Assembly: GCF_001874145.1 (NCBI RefSeq)
Contig: NZ_MPCX01000007.1
Location: 1 to 64,000, forward strand
From: Lacinutrix sp. MedPE-SW
Lineage (GTDB): Bacteria; Bacteroidota; Bacteroidia; Flavobacteriales; Flavobacteriaceae
Direction of reading: 5' to 3'
Length of the DNA stretch: 64,000 nt
This document shows, piece after piece, positions 18,296-26,709 of this stretch. The notes beneath the pieces are model-generated. The model was not told the DNA's origin. It was given only the letters and a program-made list of their open reading frames with translations, and made no database searches. Position numbers and translations under genes: made by a program. Numbering within the stretch: position 1 is the first letter of the stretch; every line of letters starts with the position of its first letter.

Positions 18296-18325
18296 AAACC
18301 ACTTGTAAAAAGTGGTTTCTTTTTT
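18296..18325 (+). terminator. Terminator after the GNAT gene
   Basis: An 8-bp stem (AAACCACT with AGTGGTTT), a 7-base loop and a CTTTTTT tail. The stretch 18326-18504 after it is AT-rich and holds nothing I can recognise. Confidence 0.75.
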
Positions 18326-18504
18326 GAAATTGGATTAATTAATAAAATCATTTTCAAAAGGAAAAATTGAATAATAGCAATTAAATATACAAACAAATAT
18401 CTGTTTTTCAGTTATTTATAGTTTATTTTTTTGTTTAGTTATACTCAATTTTTATTTTTAATGATACTATTTTTATAAAAAATCTAACATAATCTTACTA
18501 TATG

Positions 18505-20019
18505 TTAAAGGTTTAGTTTTAACAAATCGTCCATATAATCTCTAGTGTTAGAGAGTCTAGGTACTTTATGTTGTCCGCCAAGTTTATCATTCTCTTTTAG
18601 CCAATCATAAAATAACTGCTGTCTTGCTACATTAATTTTTGGCTTGTTTAATGTCATGTTATTATAACGCTTAGCTTCATAATCAGAGTTTAAAGACTTT
18701 AAAGCATTATCAAAAAGTTCATTAAAGTAATTAATATCTTTTGGCGGTGTTTTAAATTCTATTAGCCATTCGTGTGCGCCTTTTTCTTTACCTTCCATAA
18801 AAATGGGAGCAGCCGTATAGTCTACAATTTCACTTTGTGTTTTTTTGCAAACTTTTTTTAAGGCATCTTCAGCGTTTTCAATAATTAACTCTTCACCAAA
18901 AACATTAATGTGGTGTTTTGTTCTACCAGAAACTTTTATGCGATATGGAGAAATAGAGGTAAACCTAACGGTGTCGCCTATTTTATAACGCCATAAACCT
19001 GCATTTGTAGTAATTATTACAGCATAGTTTTTGTTTTTTTCCACTTCGCTTAAAGGAATAATTTTCTCATTGGGCGTACCATAAGTATCCATTGGTATAA
19101 ACTCATAAAAAATACCATAGTCAAGCATTAATAATAACTCACTAGAATGGTTTTTATCTTGAATGGCAAAGAAACCTTCAGAAGCATTATAAATTTCATA
19201 ATATTTAAAATCTTTTCTAGGTAAAATATTACGATACTGTTCTAAGTAAGGGTTAAAACTTACGCCACCGTGAAAGTAAACTTCTAAATTTGGCCAAATA
19301 TCAAACAATGAGTTTTTATCGGTTTTTTCTAATACATTATTTAAAAGCACGAGCATCCATGAAGGTACACCAGCTAAACTGGTAACATTTTCATTAATAG
19401 TTTCATTTACAATTGCAGCCATTTTAGTTTCCCATTCGCTCATTAAGGAAACACGGTTACTAGGTGTGCTACTGTATTCTGCCCAAAAAGGCATATTGTC
19501 TATAAGTATGGCGCTTAAATCTCCAAAAGCAGTACCATTTTCTCTGTACAATTCCTTACTTCCACCTAAGCGTAAGCTTTTACCAGTAAATAATTGAGAG
19601 TTTTCATTATTGTTTAAATACAAACACAATAAATCTTTACTTGCAGCATAATGGCAATCTTCTAAAGACTCAGAGCTTACAGGAATAAATTTGCTTTTTC
19701 CGCTTGTAGTACCACTAGATTTTGCAAACCATTTTATTGGTTTAGGCCAAAAAATATTATGTTCGCCTTGCCTTGAGCGTTCTATAAGTTCATGATATTC
19801 TTCATAATTAGAAATAGGAACACGAGAAGCAAAGTCTGCATATGTTTTTATAGAGCTAAAACCGTGTTGCTTACCAAACTCGGTGTCTTTCGCTGTTTCT
19901 ATTAAACCTAAAAGTAGTTCTTCTTGAACTTCATTTGGGTATTTTAAAAAAAGATCTATTTGATGGAATCGTTTTTTTAAAAACCATGAGGCAATAGAAT
20001 TTACTAAAGGTATTGGCAT
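18505..20019 (-). CDS. GH3-like acyl-adenylate/auxin-responsive family protein
   Basis: Protein of 504 aa matching the GH3 family throughout. It has the ATP-binding FAKSSGTTSGKSKFIPVS motif near residue 105, the ASEGFFAIQ motif near 275 and the GLWRYKIGDTVRFT motif near 335. In plants GH3 enzymes conjugate acyl acids to amino acids through an acyl-adenylate. The bacterial members, common in Bacteroidota, have no established substrate, so only the enzyme class is inferred. It is a monocistronic unit, divergent from the DUF2797 gene with a 43-base gap. Confidence 0.9.
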   Translation of the reverse strand: MPIPLVNSIASWFLKKRFHQIDLFLKYPNEVQEELLLGLIETAKDTEFGKQHGFSSIKTYADFASRVPISNYEEYHELIERSRQGEHNIFWPKPIKWFAKSSGTTSGKSKFIPVSSESLEDCHYAASKDLLCLYLNNNENSQLFTGKSLRLGGSKELYRENGTAFGDLSAILIDNMPFWAEYSSTPSNRVSLMSEWETKMAAIVNETINENVTSLAGVPSWMLVLLNNVLEKTDKNSLFDIWPNLEVYFHGGVSFNPYLEQYRNILPRKDFKYYEIYNASEGFFAIQDKNHSSELLLMLDYGIFYEFIPMDTYGTPNEKIIPLSEVEKNKNYAVIITTNAGLWRYKIGDTVRFTSISPYRIKVSGRTKHHINVFGEELIIENAEDALKKVCKKTQSEIVDYTAAPIFMEGKEKGAHEWLIEFKTPPKDINYFNELFDNALKSLNSDYEAKRYNNMTLNKPKINVARQQLFYDWLKENDKLGGQHKVPRLSNTRDYMDDLLKLNL

Positions 20020-20062
20020 TTTTTTAATGTATATTTAGACTTTAAAAGTAAGATATTTTTTT

Positions 20063-20854
20063 ATGACCTACCAAGGTGTTTTAACAAAAATGACGACAGA
20101 GCTCGGCAGCCCAATACAATATTATTTAATATTTGAGAATGATTTTATAAACATGAATCAATTGCTCAATAAAGAATTAAAACTTCAATTTATTAAACAT
20201 CAATGTTTAAACTGTAAAAATGATAGGCCTATTTATAGACAAGGGTTTTGTAAAACTTGTTTTTTCGATATTCCTCAAGCTGCAGATTGGATTATGAAAC
20301 CAGAGCTTAGTAAAGCTCATTTAGATCAAGAAGACCGTGATTTAGTGTACGAAAAGAAAGTGCAACTGCAACCACATATTGTTTATTTGGCAAATTCAAG
20401 TAATATAAAAGTTGGAGTAACGCGTAAAACGCAAGTTCCTACACGATGGATAGATCAAGGCGCACATGAGGCTATAGAAATCGTTGAGGTGCCTAATCGT
20501 TATTTAGCTGGTATCACAGAAGTTGCTTTAAAAGATTATGTTGGTGATAAAACCAATTGGAGAACAATGCTAAAAAATGATATAGTTGATGAAAACTTAG
20601 TAGATTGGCGCAACAATTTAAAGCAATATATTCCAGATGAAGCTTTAGAGTATTTTATTGAAAATAATACAGAAACCAATTTAGAGTTTCCCGTATTGCA
20701 ATACCCTAAAAAACCAAAAAGTTTAAAAATAGAAAAAGCGCAAAGTTATACCGGTGTTTTAAAAGGAATAAAGGGACAGTATCTAATTTTTGAAGATGAT
20801 ACAGTTTGTAATATTAGAGGTAATGAAGGAAGTTATATTTCTTTAGAAATATAA
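20063..20854 (+). CDS. DUF2797 domain-containing protein
   Basis: Protein of 263 aa with a small Cys cluster (CLNCKNDRPIYRQGFCKTC, about 52-70) that looks like a zinc-binding knuckle. A GIY-YIG-like middle part follows (HIVYLANSSNIKVGVTRKTQVPTRWIDQGA), as is typical of DUF2797. The function is unknown; a nucleic-acid-binding role is plausible from the two motifs but unproven. It is convergent with rpsU and they share a bidirectional terminator. Confidence 0.88.
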   Translation: MTYQGVLTKMTTELGSPIQYYLIFENDFINMNQLLNKELKLQFIKHQCLNCKNDRPIYRQGFCKTCFFDIPQAADWIMKPELSKAHLDQEDRDLVYEKKVQLQPHIVYLANSSNIKVGVTRKTQVPTRWIDQGAHEAIEIVEVPNRYLAGITEVALKDYVGDKTNWRTMLKNDIVDENLVDWRNNLKQYIPDEALEYFIENNTETNLEFPVLQYPKKPKSLKIEKAQSYTGVLKGIKGQYLIFEDDTVCNIRGNEGSYISLEI

Positions 20855-20860
20855 CGAAGC

Positions 20861-20894
20861 AAAAAAACCTCGCATTTTTTAAAATGCGAGGTTT
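20861..20894 (-). terminator. Bidirectional terminator between DUF2797 and rpsU
   Basis: A 14-bp perfect stem (20865-20878 with 20881-20894, core CCTCGCATTTT). Read on the minus strand it is followed by seven T, so it is strong for rpsU. The plus-strand tail is poorer. Confidence 0.85.
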
Positions 20895-20923
20895 GTATAT
20901 ATTGAAAAAATTCTACGTATTAA

Positions 20924-21118
20924 TTATACGTTTTCAGCGTCTCTTAATCCTTGGATGTAAGATGCTTTTTGAATTTGACGACGACGAACAACAGAAGGCT
21001 TAGTAAAGAATTGGTTCTCTCTTAAGTTTTGCATTACTTTAATGTTACGGTGCTTTCTTTTGTAACGTTTTAACGCTCTTTCTATATTTTCTCCGTCTTT
21101 AATTTCTATTCTTAACAT
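20924..21118 (-). CDS. rpsU: 30S ribosomal protein S21
   Basis: Small-subunit ribosomal protein of 64 aa, the usual size, very basic. It begins MLRIEIKDGENIERALKRYK and has the FFTKPSVVRRRQIQKA segment expected for Bacteroidota S21. It is monocistronic, with a good promoter 37 bases upstream and a strong terminator. In Bacteroidota S21 has been linked to sequestering the anti-Shine-Dalgarno sequence, which fits the weak ribosome binding sites across this window. Confidence 0.97.
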   Translation of the reverse strand: MLRIEIKDGENIERALKRYKRKHRNIKVMQNLRENQFFTKPSVVRRRQIQKASYIQGLRDAENV

Positions 21119-21154
21119 ATCTATAAATTATGTGTATTCTTAAAATTCAGGTTG

Positions 21155-21186
21155 CAAATGTACGTCTAAGTTTTAAGTTATACAAT
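21155..21186 (-). promoter_or_regulatory. Promoter of rpsU
   Basis: On the minus strand this reads ATTG, 20 bases, then TACATTTG (21155-21162), matching the Bacteroidota -33 core and -7 box. Confidence 0.65.
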
Positions 21187-21213
21187 AGACTTATTATTTT
21201 TTTGCAAATTATT

Positions 21214-23895
21214 TTATTTAATAGTATCTTTTTGTTTCTTTTTCTTGCCAAATAGGCCAATAATATTTTTTACAGTATTGCTCGTAGACTTTGTTGTGTC
21301 TGCTGTTGTAGACTCGGTGCTATTAGAATTGTTACCTAAAATAACATCTTTAATAATATCTTTTACAGGTGCATTTGTTTCTGTAGTTGTTGAGTCTTTA
21401 GTGGTTTGGTTACCACCTAAACCGCCTAAAAGATCTTTTATTTTATCTTTTCCGTCGTTTACTAACTTTTGTTTCTGTATTTCAATAAGTTGTGCTGTTA
21501 GATTTTTAACACCACTTGTTAAGTCTGTACTTACTTTTGGGCTATCAAAATTCCCAGTTAAACTTGCAGTAATTGGTACCGAAATATTATTTACTTCGCT
21601 GTCGTTTATTTGGCCTATTAAACGGTTTACATCGCTACCTAAATATTTGGCAGGAACATTAAAAACCAAATTATAGTCCATAGATTGGTCAAAGCCATGA
21701 GATCCTCCAATGCTAATGCCAATATCTTTATAATTTAAGTTAAAAGGTGTAATGTTTACTTTTCCATCATCAAACTGTAATGCTGTTTTTAAATCTTTTA
21801 AATCAAGTTTGTCAAAATCTATAAAATTTAATTTACTATTTAAAGCATTTAAAAGTTTTGCATTTTCTGGTTTAACATTTGTTGTTAAAAGCTCTGCTAA
21901 AGCACCACCAGAAATAGAGCTTAGTACAGGAGTAAAATCCTCTCCTAAATTTCCTTTTAAGTTTATTGCACTATTTAGTTTACCATCAAGCACTTTGGCA
22001 ATAGGCGCTAAAGCTTTTAAAACATCAAGGTCTTTAAAAGATTGAGAGATATCAAAATTTTCAATACCTAAATCCATATTAAAATTAGGTGTTTCGGTTT
22101 TAGTATCTACAATTCCACTTAATGCTAAATTACCACCAAAAATACTTGAAGTTACTTTTCTTAAATCGGCTTTTTCATCTTGTATTACTAAAGTACCTTT
22201 TACATTTTTAAGTGTTAAATTATCATATAAAACGGTAGTTGCATTTGCATTAATTGTGCAGTCTAAAAAAGCTGGAATTTTTAAAGCATCATCTGGCTCT
22301 GTACTTTGGTTAATAGGTTTGTCGCTTCCGCCTTCAACCATAAAATCACTAATTAAAAATGTATTAGAGTTAACAGTAAAATCTCCTTTTAGTTTTTTAT
22401 CACTTAATAAAAACCCAAGCACATTGTTTAAAGTTCCTTTGGCATCTAAATCTGTTTTTCCTGTGGTTGCTTTAAAATTTTCTAGAGTCGTTACATTAGG
22501 ATTAAAACTAATGTTAGCTTCAGATATTTTTATTGGGTTTACAATATCTGCCGATGAGAATTCAAAGTTATGCACACTTACATTTCCATTATTTTTAATA
22601 CGTTCGTAAGCATTAGTCTCAATAGCATTCATATCAAAACTTGTATTTAATTTAGCTTTTACAATACCTTGTAATTTATTTTCAAGTTCAATAGGATATG
22701 CCTGAGTAATATTTGCTAAATTTAATACACCATCAATATTTGCATTTATGTTTTGATTGCTGGTAAGGTTTTTAATAATTGCTGAAGATTTAAATTCGTC
22801 TTCATCTATTTTAAAATTAAGGGTTTTAATATCTAGAAAAGTGTCATCAACATTGCCTGTGGTGTTTTTAACTGAAGCATTAATACTTATGTTTTTAACA
22901 GTTTTTGGTAAATCTGGATATTTAAAAGATGCGTTATTTGAGGCTACATTTATATCTAATTTTGGTATAGTTTCGTTAGAAACTATACCTTTAATTAGAC
23001 CTTTAATTTTAAAGTTTCCAGAGGTTTGAACATTGCTAATATTTTTAGAGTAGGTTTCTGGAATTACAGCAAGAAAATCTTTAAAGTCTGATCCTGGATT
23101 TTCAAAAGTAATATCTATATTTTGACCGTTTTCTATATTCTGAACAAAGCCATTAAACTCTAATGGTAAGTTATTTATATAACCTGTATTTTTTTTAAAG
23201 GTATATTTGTTTTCTTCTAAATTTAAATCAATTAATGCCGAAAGTTTAATTTTATTATTACTTAAGTACTCTGTGCTGTCAAGGCTAAATGTAACATTTG
23301 CTTCGGTTTCTGTATCAAGTTCAGATAAGGTTTCAGAAAATGTGCCTTTACCAGAATGATTTAATTCTGTAATATAAATTTGAGTGTTTCCAGCTTCGTC
23401 TAAATAGGTTAATGCGCTATTTTCTATAGCATAATCTTGAATGTCTAGTGTAAAACCTTCGGTGTTTGTGTTTGTTTTTTCAGTTTTACTTTCTTTAGCA
23501 ATGTCCCAATTAGAATCTCCTAATTTGTTTGTTTTTAAGGTAACTAATGCTTCATTTACATCTATACCGTTAACAATAATTGGTCCTTCGCTAGCACTTT
23601 TAAAAAGTTCTTTTACAGACATGTCGAATGAAAAAGATTTTACACTCGCTAATGTTTCATCTTTAAAAGGTTCAAAGTTTGTTATTTTTAATTCGTCTAC
23701 AGTAACATTTGCTTGAGGGAAGCTGCTTATAAAGCTTAGGCTAACATCGGCAAATTCTACATTTGCATTCACATTTTGATTTATAAAATTGCGAACCATG
23801 TCTTTTATTTGAGATTGAAAAACAAATGGAGCAAGAATTAATAATATAATTACTATAAGTAAAGTAATGCCTGTTATTTTTAGTATTTTTTTCAT
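21214..23895 (-). CDS. AsmA family protein
   Basis: Large envelope protein of 893 aa. It has an N-terminal membrane anchor (about 4-26), then long beta-rich repeats typical of AsmA/TamB-like lipid-transfer proteins. The AsmA N-terminal signature lies at about 40-120 and the AsmA_2-like C-terminal domain at about 600-800 (for example GGALAELLTTNVKPENAKLLNAL). A Ser/Thr-rich linker and a Lys-rich tail (KKKKQK near 885) follow. Such proteins are anchored in the inner membrane and span the periplasm, and are implicated in phospholipid transport to the outer membrane. No partner gene is adjacent. Confidence 0.9.
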   Translation of the reverse strand: MKKILKITGITLLIVIILLILAPFVFQSQIKDMVRNFINQNVNANVEFADVSLSFISSFPQANVTVDELKITNFEPFKDETLASVKSFSFDMSVKELFKSASEGPIIVNGIDVNEALVTLKTNKLGDSNWDIAKESKTEKTNTNTEGFTLDIQDYAIENSALTYLDEAGNTQIYITELNHSGKGTFSETLSELDTETEANVTFSLDSTEYLSNNKIKLSALIDLNLEENKYTFKKNTGYINNLPLEFNGFVQNIENGQNIDITFENPGSDFKDFLAVIPETYSKNISNVQTSGNFKIKGLIKGIVSNETIPKLDINVASNNASFKYPDLPKTVKNISINASVKNTTGNVDDTFLDIKTLNFKIDEDEFKSSAIIKNLTSNQNINANIDGVLNLANITQAYPIELENKLQGIVKAKLNTSFDMNAIETNAYERIKNNGNVSVHNFEFSSADIVNPIKISEANISFNPNVTTLENFKATTGKTDLDAKGTLNNVLGFLLSDKKLKGDFTVNSNTFLISDFMVEGGSDKPINQSTEPDDALKIPAFLDCTINANATTVLYDNLTLKNVKGTLVIQDEKADLRKVTSSIFGGNLALSGIVDTKTETPNFNMDLGIENFDISQSFKDLDVLKALAPIAKVLDGKLNSAINLKGNLGEDFTPVLSSISGGALAELLTTNVKPENAKLLNALNSKLNFIDFDKLDLKDLKTALQFDDGKVNITPFNLNYKDIGISIGGSHGFDQSMDYNLVFNVPAKYLGSDVNRLIGQINDSEVNNISVPITASLTGNFDSPKVSTDLTSGVKNLTAQLIEIQKQKLVNDGKDKIKDLLGGLGGNQTTKDSTTTETNAPVKDIIKDVILGNNSNSTESTTADTTKSTSNTVKNIIGLFGKKKKQKDTIK

Positions 23896-24027
23896 CTTTA
23901 GTTCCGCGAAAGCGGTAATAGTTTTAAAGGTTTTAAAAACAGAAATTTTCTGGTTAAGTATTGGTTACAAATAATATACGCAAAATTGTTAAAATTTGAT
24001 CATAAAGGCTTTTGTTTTAAGAGAACT

Positions 24028-24765
24028 TTATAATATTTCAATTTCTTGATTTGTTTTTAGATTGAAGCGTTTTTTAAATAAATAAACACCTAAATAAAGT
24101 AGTGGTGTGTCTAGTGCAGCAATTAATACTTTAAATAAAAAACCACTTATAAGTAGGCCTTTAAAGTTCTCCCATGGAATTATACCAAAAGAAGATAGTA
24201 GTATTAATATGGTAAACGTGTCTACAAATTGAGAAAACCATGTAGAGAAATTATTGCGTAACCATAATTTTTTGCCTTTAGTGTAGCGTTTCCAAAAATG
24301 ATAAATTTGAATATCTATTAATTGTGCTAATAAATAGGTTACCATACTTGCAAATACAGCTATTGTAGAGTTGCCAAAAACAGTGTTAAATAAATTGTCA
24401 TTAACGTAAGACCATGATGTTGCTGGCGCAACGTTAGCTACTAAAATAATTAATAACGAGAAAACCGAAGCAAAAATACCTGCAACTACAATATCGTTAG
24501 CTTTTTTCTTTCCGTAAATTTCACTTATTAAATCGGTAATTAAAAATGTTATGGGATATGGTAGTATGCCAACAGAGATTTCAAAAAGTTTGCTTCCAAA
24601 TATTTCAATATCTAGAGGATACCAATAAAAAAATTTCTGAAAAATTAAATTAGAAACCACTAAACTTGTTATAAATAAGCTGCCTAAAAATAGATAAATG
24701 CGTTGCGCAAAAAGTTTGTCTTTTGGGTCTAATGCATTTCTTTTTGTTACACTTGTCACAGTCAA
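24028..24765 (-). CDS. Queuosine precursor transporter (YhhQ/VUT family)
   Basis: Inner-membrane protein of 245 aa with about six transmembrane helices. It has the family motif ILPYPITFLITDLISEIYGKK (about 71-91), split here as ILPYPITFL and DLISEIYGKK, and the conserved Trp/Phe-rich central region WLRNNFSTWFSQFVDT. The family imports preQ0/preQ1 or queuine-related bases for tRNA modification. The gene stands alone on the minus strand, divergent from folK-dNK. Confidence 0.92.
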   Translation of the reverse strand: MTVTSVTKRNALDPKDKLFAQRIYLFLGSLFITSLVVSNLIFQKFFYWYPLDIEIFGSKLFEISVGILPYPITFLITDLISEIYGKKKANDIVVAGIFASVFSLLIILVANVAPATSWSYVNDNLFNTVFGNSTIAVFASMVTYLLAQLIDIQIYHFWKRYTKGKKLWLRNNFSTWFSQFVDTFTILILLSSFGIIPWENFKGLLISGFLFKVLIAALDTPLLYLGVYLFKKRFNLKTNQEIEIL

Positions 24766-24866
24766 AGAGTTTTATGTAGTTCGTAATTAAATTCGTTAAT
24801 AAATTCTTTGTGTAAATATAAAGGAAACCATTTACTTTTAGTTATTTTGCCTTTCGACAATTTATA

Positions 24867-25994
24867 ATGCATTCACAACAAATACACATATCTTTAGGAA
24901 GTAATAAAGGCGACAAATTCAAGAATTTGCAGTTGGCCATTAATGCTATTTATATAAAAATTGGACCAGTAAAAAACATATCTAAAGTATACAAAACACC
25001 TGCTTTAGGTTTTGAGGGTGACGATTTTTTTAATGCTTGTATTGCGGTAGAAAGCGATTTAAAACCAAGTAAGGTTTTAAAAGAGTTGTTGCTTATAGAA
25101 AAAAGCTTAGGTCGTGTAAGAAATAAAACCGAAGGCTACCAATCTAGAACTATAGATTTAGATATATTATTTGTAGAGCAACAAATAATAGATGTAAAAA
25201 CGCTAAAAGTACCACATCCAGAATTGCAAAACCGAAAGTTTGTTTTACAGCCTTTACATAATATTGCGCCTAATTTTAAACATCCGGTTTTAGAAAAAGA
25301 TATTTCTGTTTTAATAGAAGAGTGTGAAGATAAAAGTACTTTAGAGACTGTAAATATTTGGCTTAAAAACCCAAGTAAACAACATGATTTTTCTAAGTAT
25401 AATTATATAGCTATAGAAGGAAATATAGGAGCTGGAAAAACAAGTCTAGCTACTAAAATGGCGAACGACTATAATGCGAAACTAATACTAGAGCGTTTTG
25501 CAGATAATCCTTTTTTGCCAAAGTTTTATAAAGATGCACAGCGCTATGCTTTTACTTTAGAAATGTCTTTTTTGGCAGATAGATACCAACAAATTAATGA
25601 CGATTTATCTCAATTAGACTTGTTTAAAGATTTTATAGTTAGTGATTACGATATTTTTAAGTCTTTAATTTTTTCAAAAATAACACTACATCAAGACGAG
25701 TTTAAGTTATATCGTAAGCTTTTTTACTTAATGTATAAAGATATTGCAAAGCCAGAACTGTATGTGTATCTCTACCAAAATACAAAAAGGCTAAAAGAAA
25801 ATATTAAAAAGCGTGGTAGAAAATATGAGCAAGATATAGATAACGAATATCTTGAAAAAATTAATGCTGGATATTTAAATTTTTTAAAAAATCAAACCGA
25901 TTTAAATGTTAAAATTATAGATATATCAGATAAAGATTTTGTAAAAAACCGAGAGGATTATTTATTTGTATTAGATGCTATTTGTGAAGCTTAA
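24867..25994 (+). CDS. folK: HPPK (FolK) fused to deoxynucleoside kinase
   Basis: Two-domain protein of 375 aa. Residues about 1-150 are 6-hydroxymethyl-7,8-dihydropterin pyrophosphokinase, with ISLGSNKGDK, NACIAVES and RTIDLDILF motifs; this is the folate-pathway step before dihydropteroate synthase. Residues about 165-375 are a deoxynucleoside kinase with P-loop EGNIGAGKTS (about 183-192), the ERFADNPFLPKFY substrate region and the KRGRKYEQDI lid. The frame is continuous across the junction near 155-165. The fusion is found widely in Flavobacteriaceae as I recall. It is convergent with the SpoU gene, four bases apart. Confidence 0.93.
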   Translation: MHSQQIHISLGSNKGDKFKNLQLAINAIYIKIGPVKNISKVYKTPALGFEGDDFFNACIAVESDLKPSKVLKELLLIEKSLGRVRNKTEGYQSRTIDLDILFVEQQIIDVKTLKVPHPELQNRKFVLQPLHNIAPNFKHPVLEKDISVLIEECEDKSTLETVNIWLKNPSKQHDFSKYNYIAIEGNIGAGKTSLATKMANDYNAKLILERFADNPFLPKFYKDAQRYAFTLEMSFLADRYQQINDDLSQLDLFKDFIVSDYDIFKSLIFSKITLHQDEFKLYRKLFYLMYKDIAKPELYVYLYQNTKRLKENIKKRGRKYEQDIDNEYLEKINAGYLNFLKNQTDLNVKIIDISDKDFVKNREDYLFVLDAICEA

Positions 25995-26008
25995 TATATT
26001 AAGCTTTT
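25987..26008. terminator. Palindromic bidirectional terminator
   Basis: A perfect 20-base palindrome (25987-26006, AAGCTTAATA and its complement) overlaps both convergent stop codons and is followed by T/A-rich sequence. With no fixed loop its strength is uncertain. Confidence 0.45.
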
Positions 26009-26535
26009 AATTTTGAGAACAAATCCCAAACAACAACACCGCAGCTAACAGAAATATTTAAAGAATGCTTAGTGCCAAATTGAGGGATTTCAATAACACT
26101 ATCGCTGGCATTTACAATATTTTGGTCTACACCTTTAACTTCATTACCAAAAACTAAAGCATAAGTAGTATTTTTTTCTACAGTAAAATCGTTTAGCATG
26201 GTTGCATTTTCTGCCTGTTCAATGCTACAAATTTTCACGTCTTTAATTTTAAGTTTTTCAATAACTTCCATAGTGGTTTTTGCATATTCCCACGAAACAG
26301 CATCTGTACTTCCCAATGCGGTTTTGTTTATATCTTTATGTGGTGGCGTTGCAGTTATGCCACACAAATAAATTTTTTCAACTAAAAAAGCATCACTAGT
26401 TCTAAAAACAGAACCTATATTATTTAGACTTCTAATATTGTCTAAAACTATAATAATGGGTGTTTTACTAGCTTGTTTAAAGTCATCAACACTCAATCTG
26501 TCAAGTTCGCTGTTTTTTAGTTTTCTCATTGCCAT
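25999..26535 (-). CDS. SpoU/TrmH-family RNA 2'-O-methyltransferase
   Basis: SPOUT-fold methyltransferase of 178 aa (or 176 from the second Met). The three SpoU motifs are present: LDNIRSLNNIGSVFRTSDAF (about 31-50, motif 1), ALVFGNEVKGVD (motif 2) and IPQFGTKHSLNISVSCGVV (motif 3) with the catalytic-loop Arg and the knot Asn/Ser. The target could be the tRNA Gm18 position or an rRNA site; the sequence does not decide. Cytoplasmic and probably dimeric. Confidence 0.92.
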   Translation of the reverse strand: MAMRKLKNSELDRLSVDDFKQASKTPIIIVLDNIRSLNNIGSVFRTSDAFLVEKIYLCGITATPPHKDINKTALGSTDAVSWEYAKTTMEVIEKLKIKDVKICSIEQAENATMLNDFTVEKNTTYALVFGNEVKGVDQNIVNASDSVIEIPQFGTKHSLNISVSCGVVVWDLFSKLKA

Positions 26536-26709
26536 TATTATTAATTAAAGTTATAAATAAAGTTAATATTCTTATTAATGCTATTTAAAATAAAACAGAA
26601 GCAAATTTGTGAATAATTATCAATAACTTAAAGAGATTAGATTTTAAAAAAAATCAATATTTAGTTACATTGCAAAGCTATATTAAATAATACTTAAAAC
26701 AGAATACCT

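Noticed and set aside
23905-23920. A CCGC-GAAA-GCGG mini-hairpin upstream of the AsmA gene
   Set aside because: It has only a four-pair stem and no T tract; too short to call a regulatory element or repeat from one copy.
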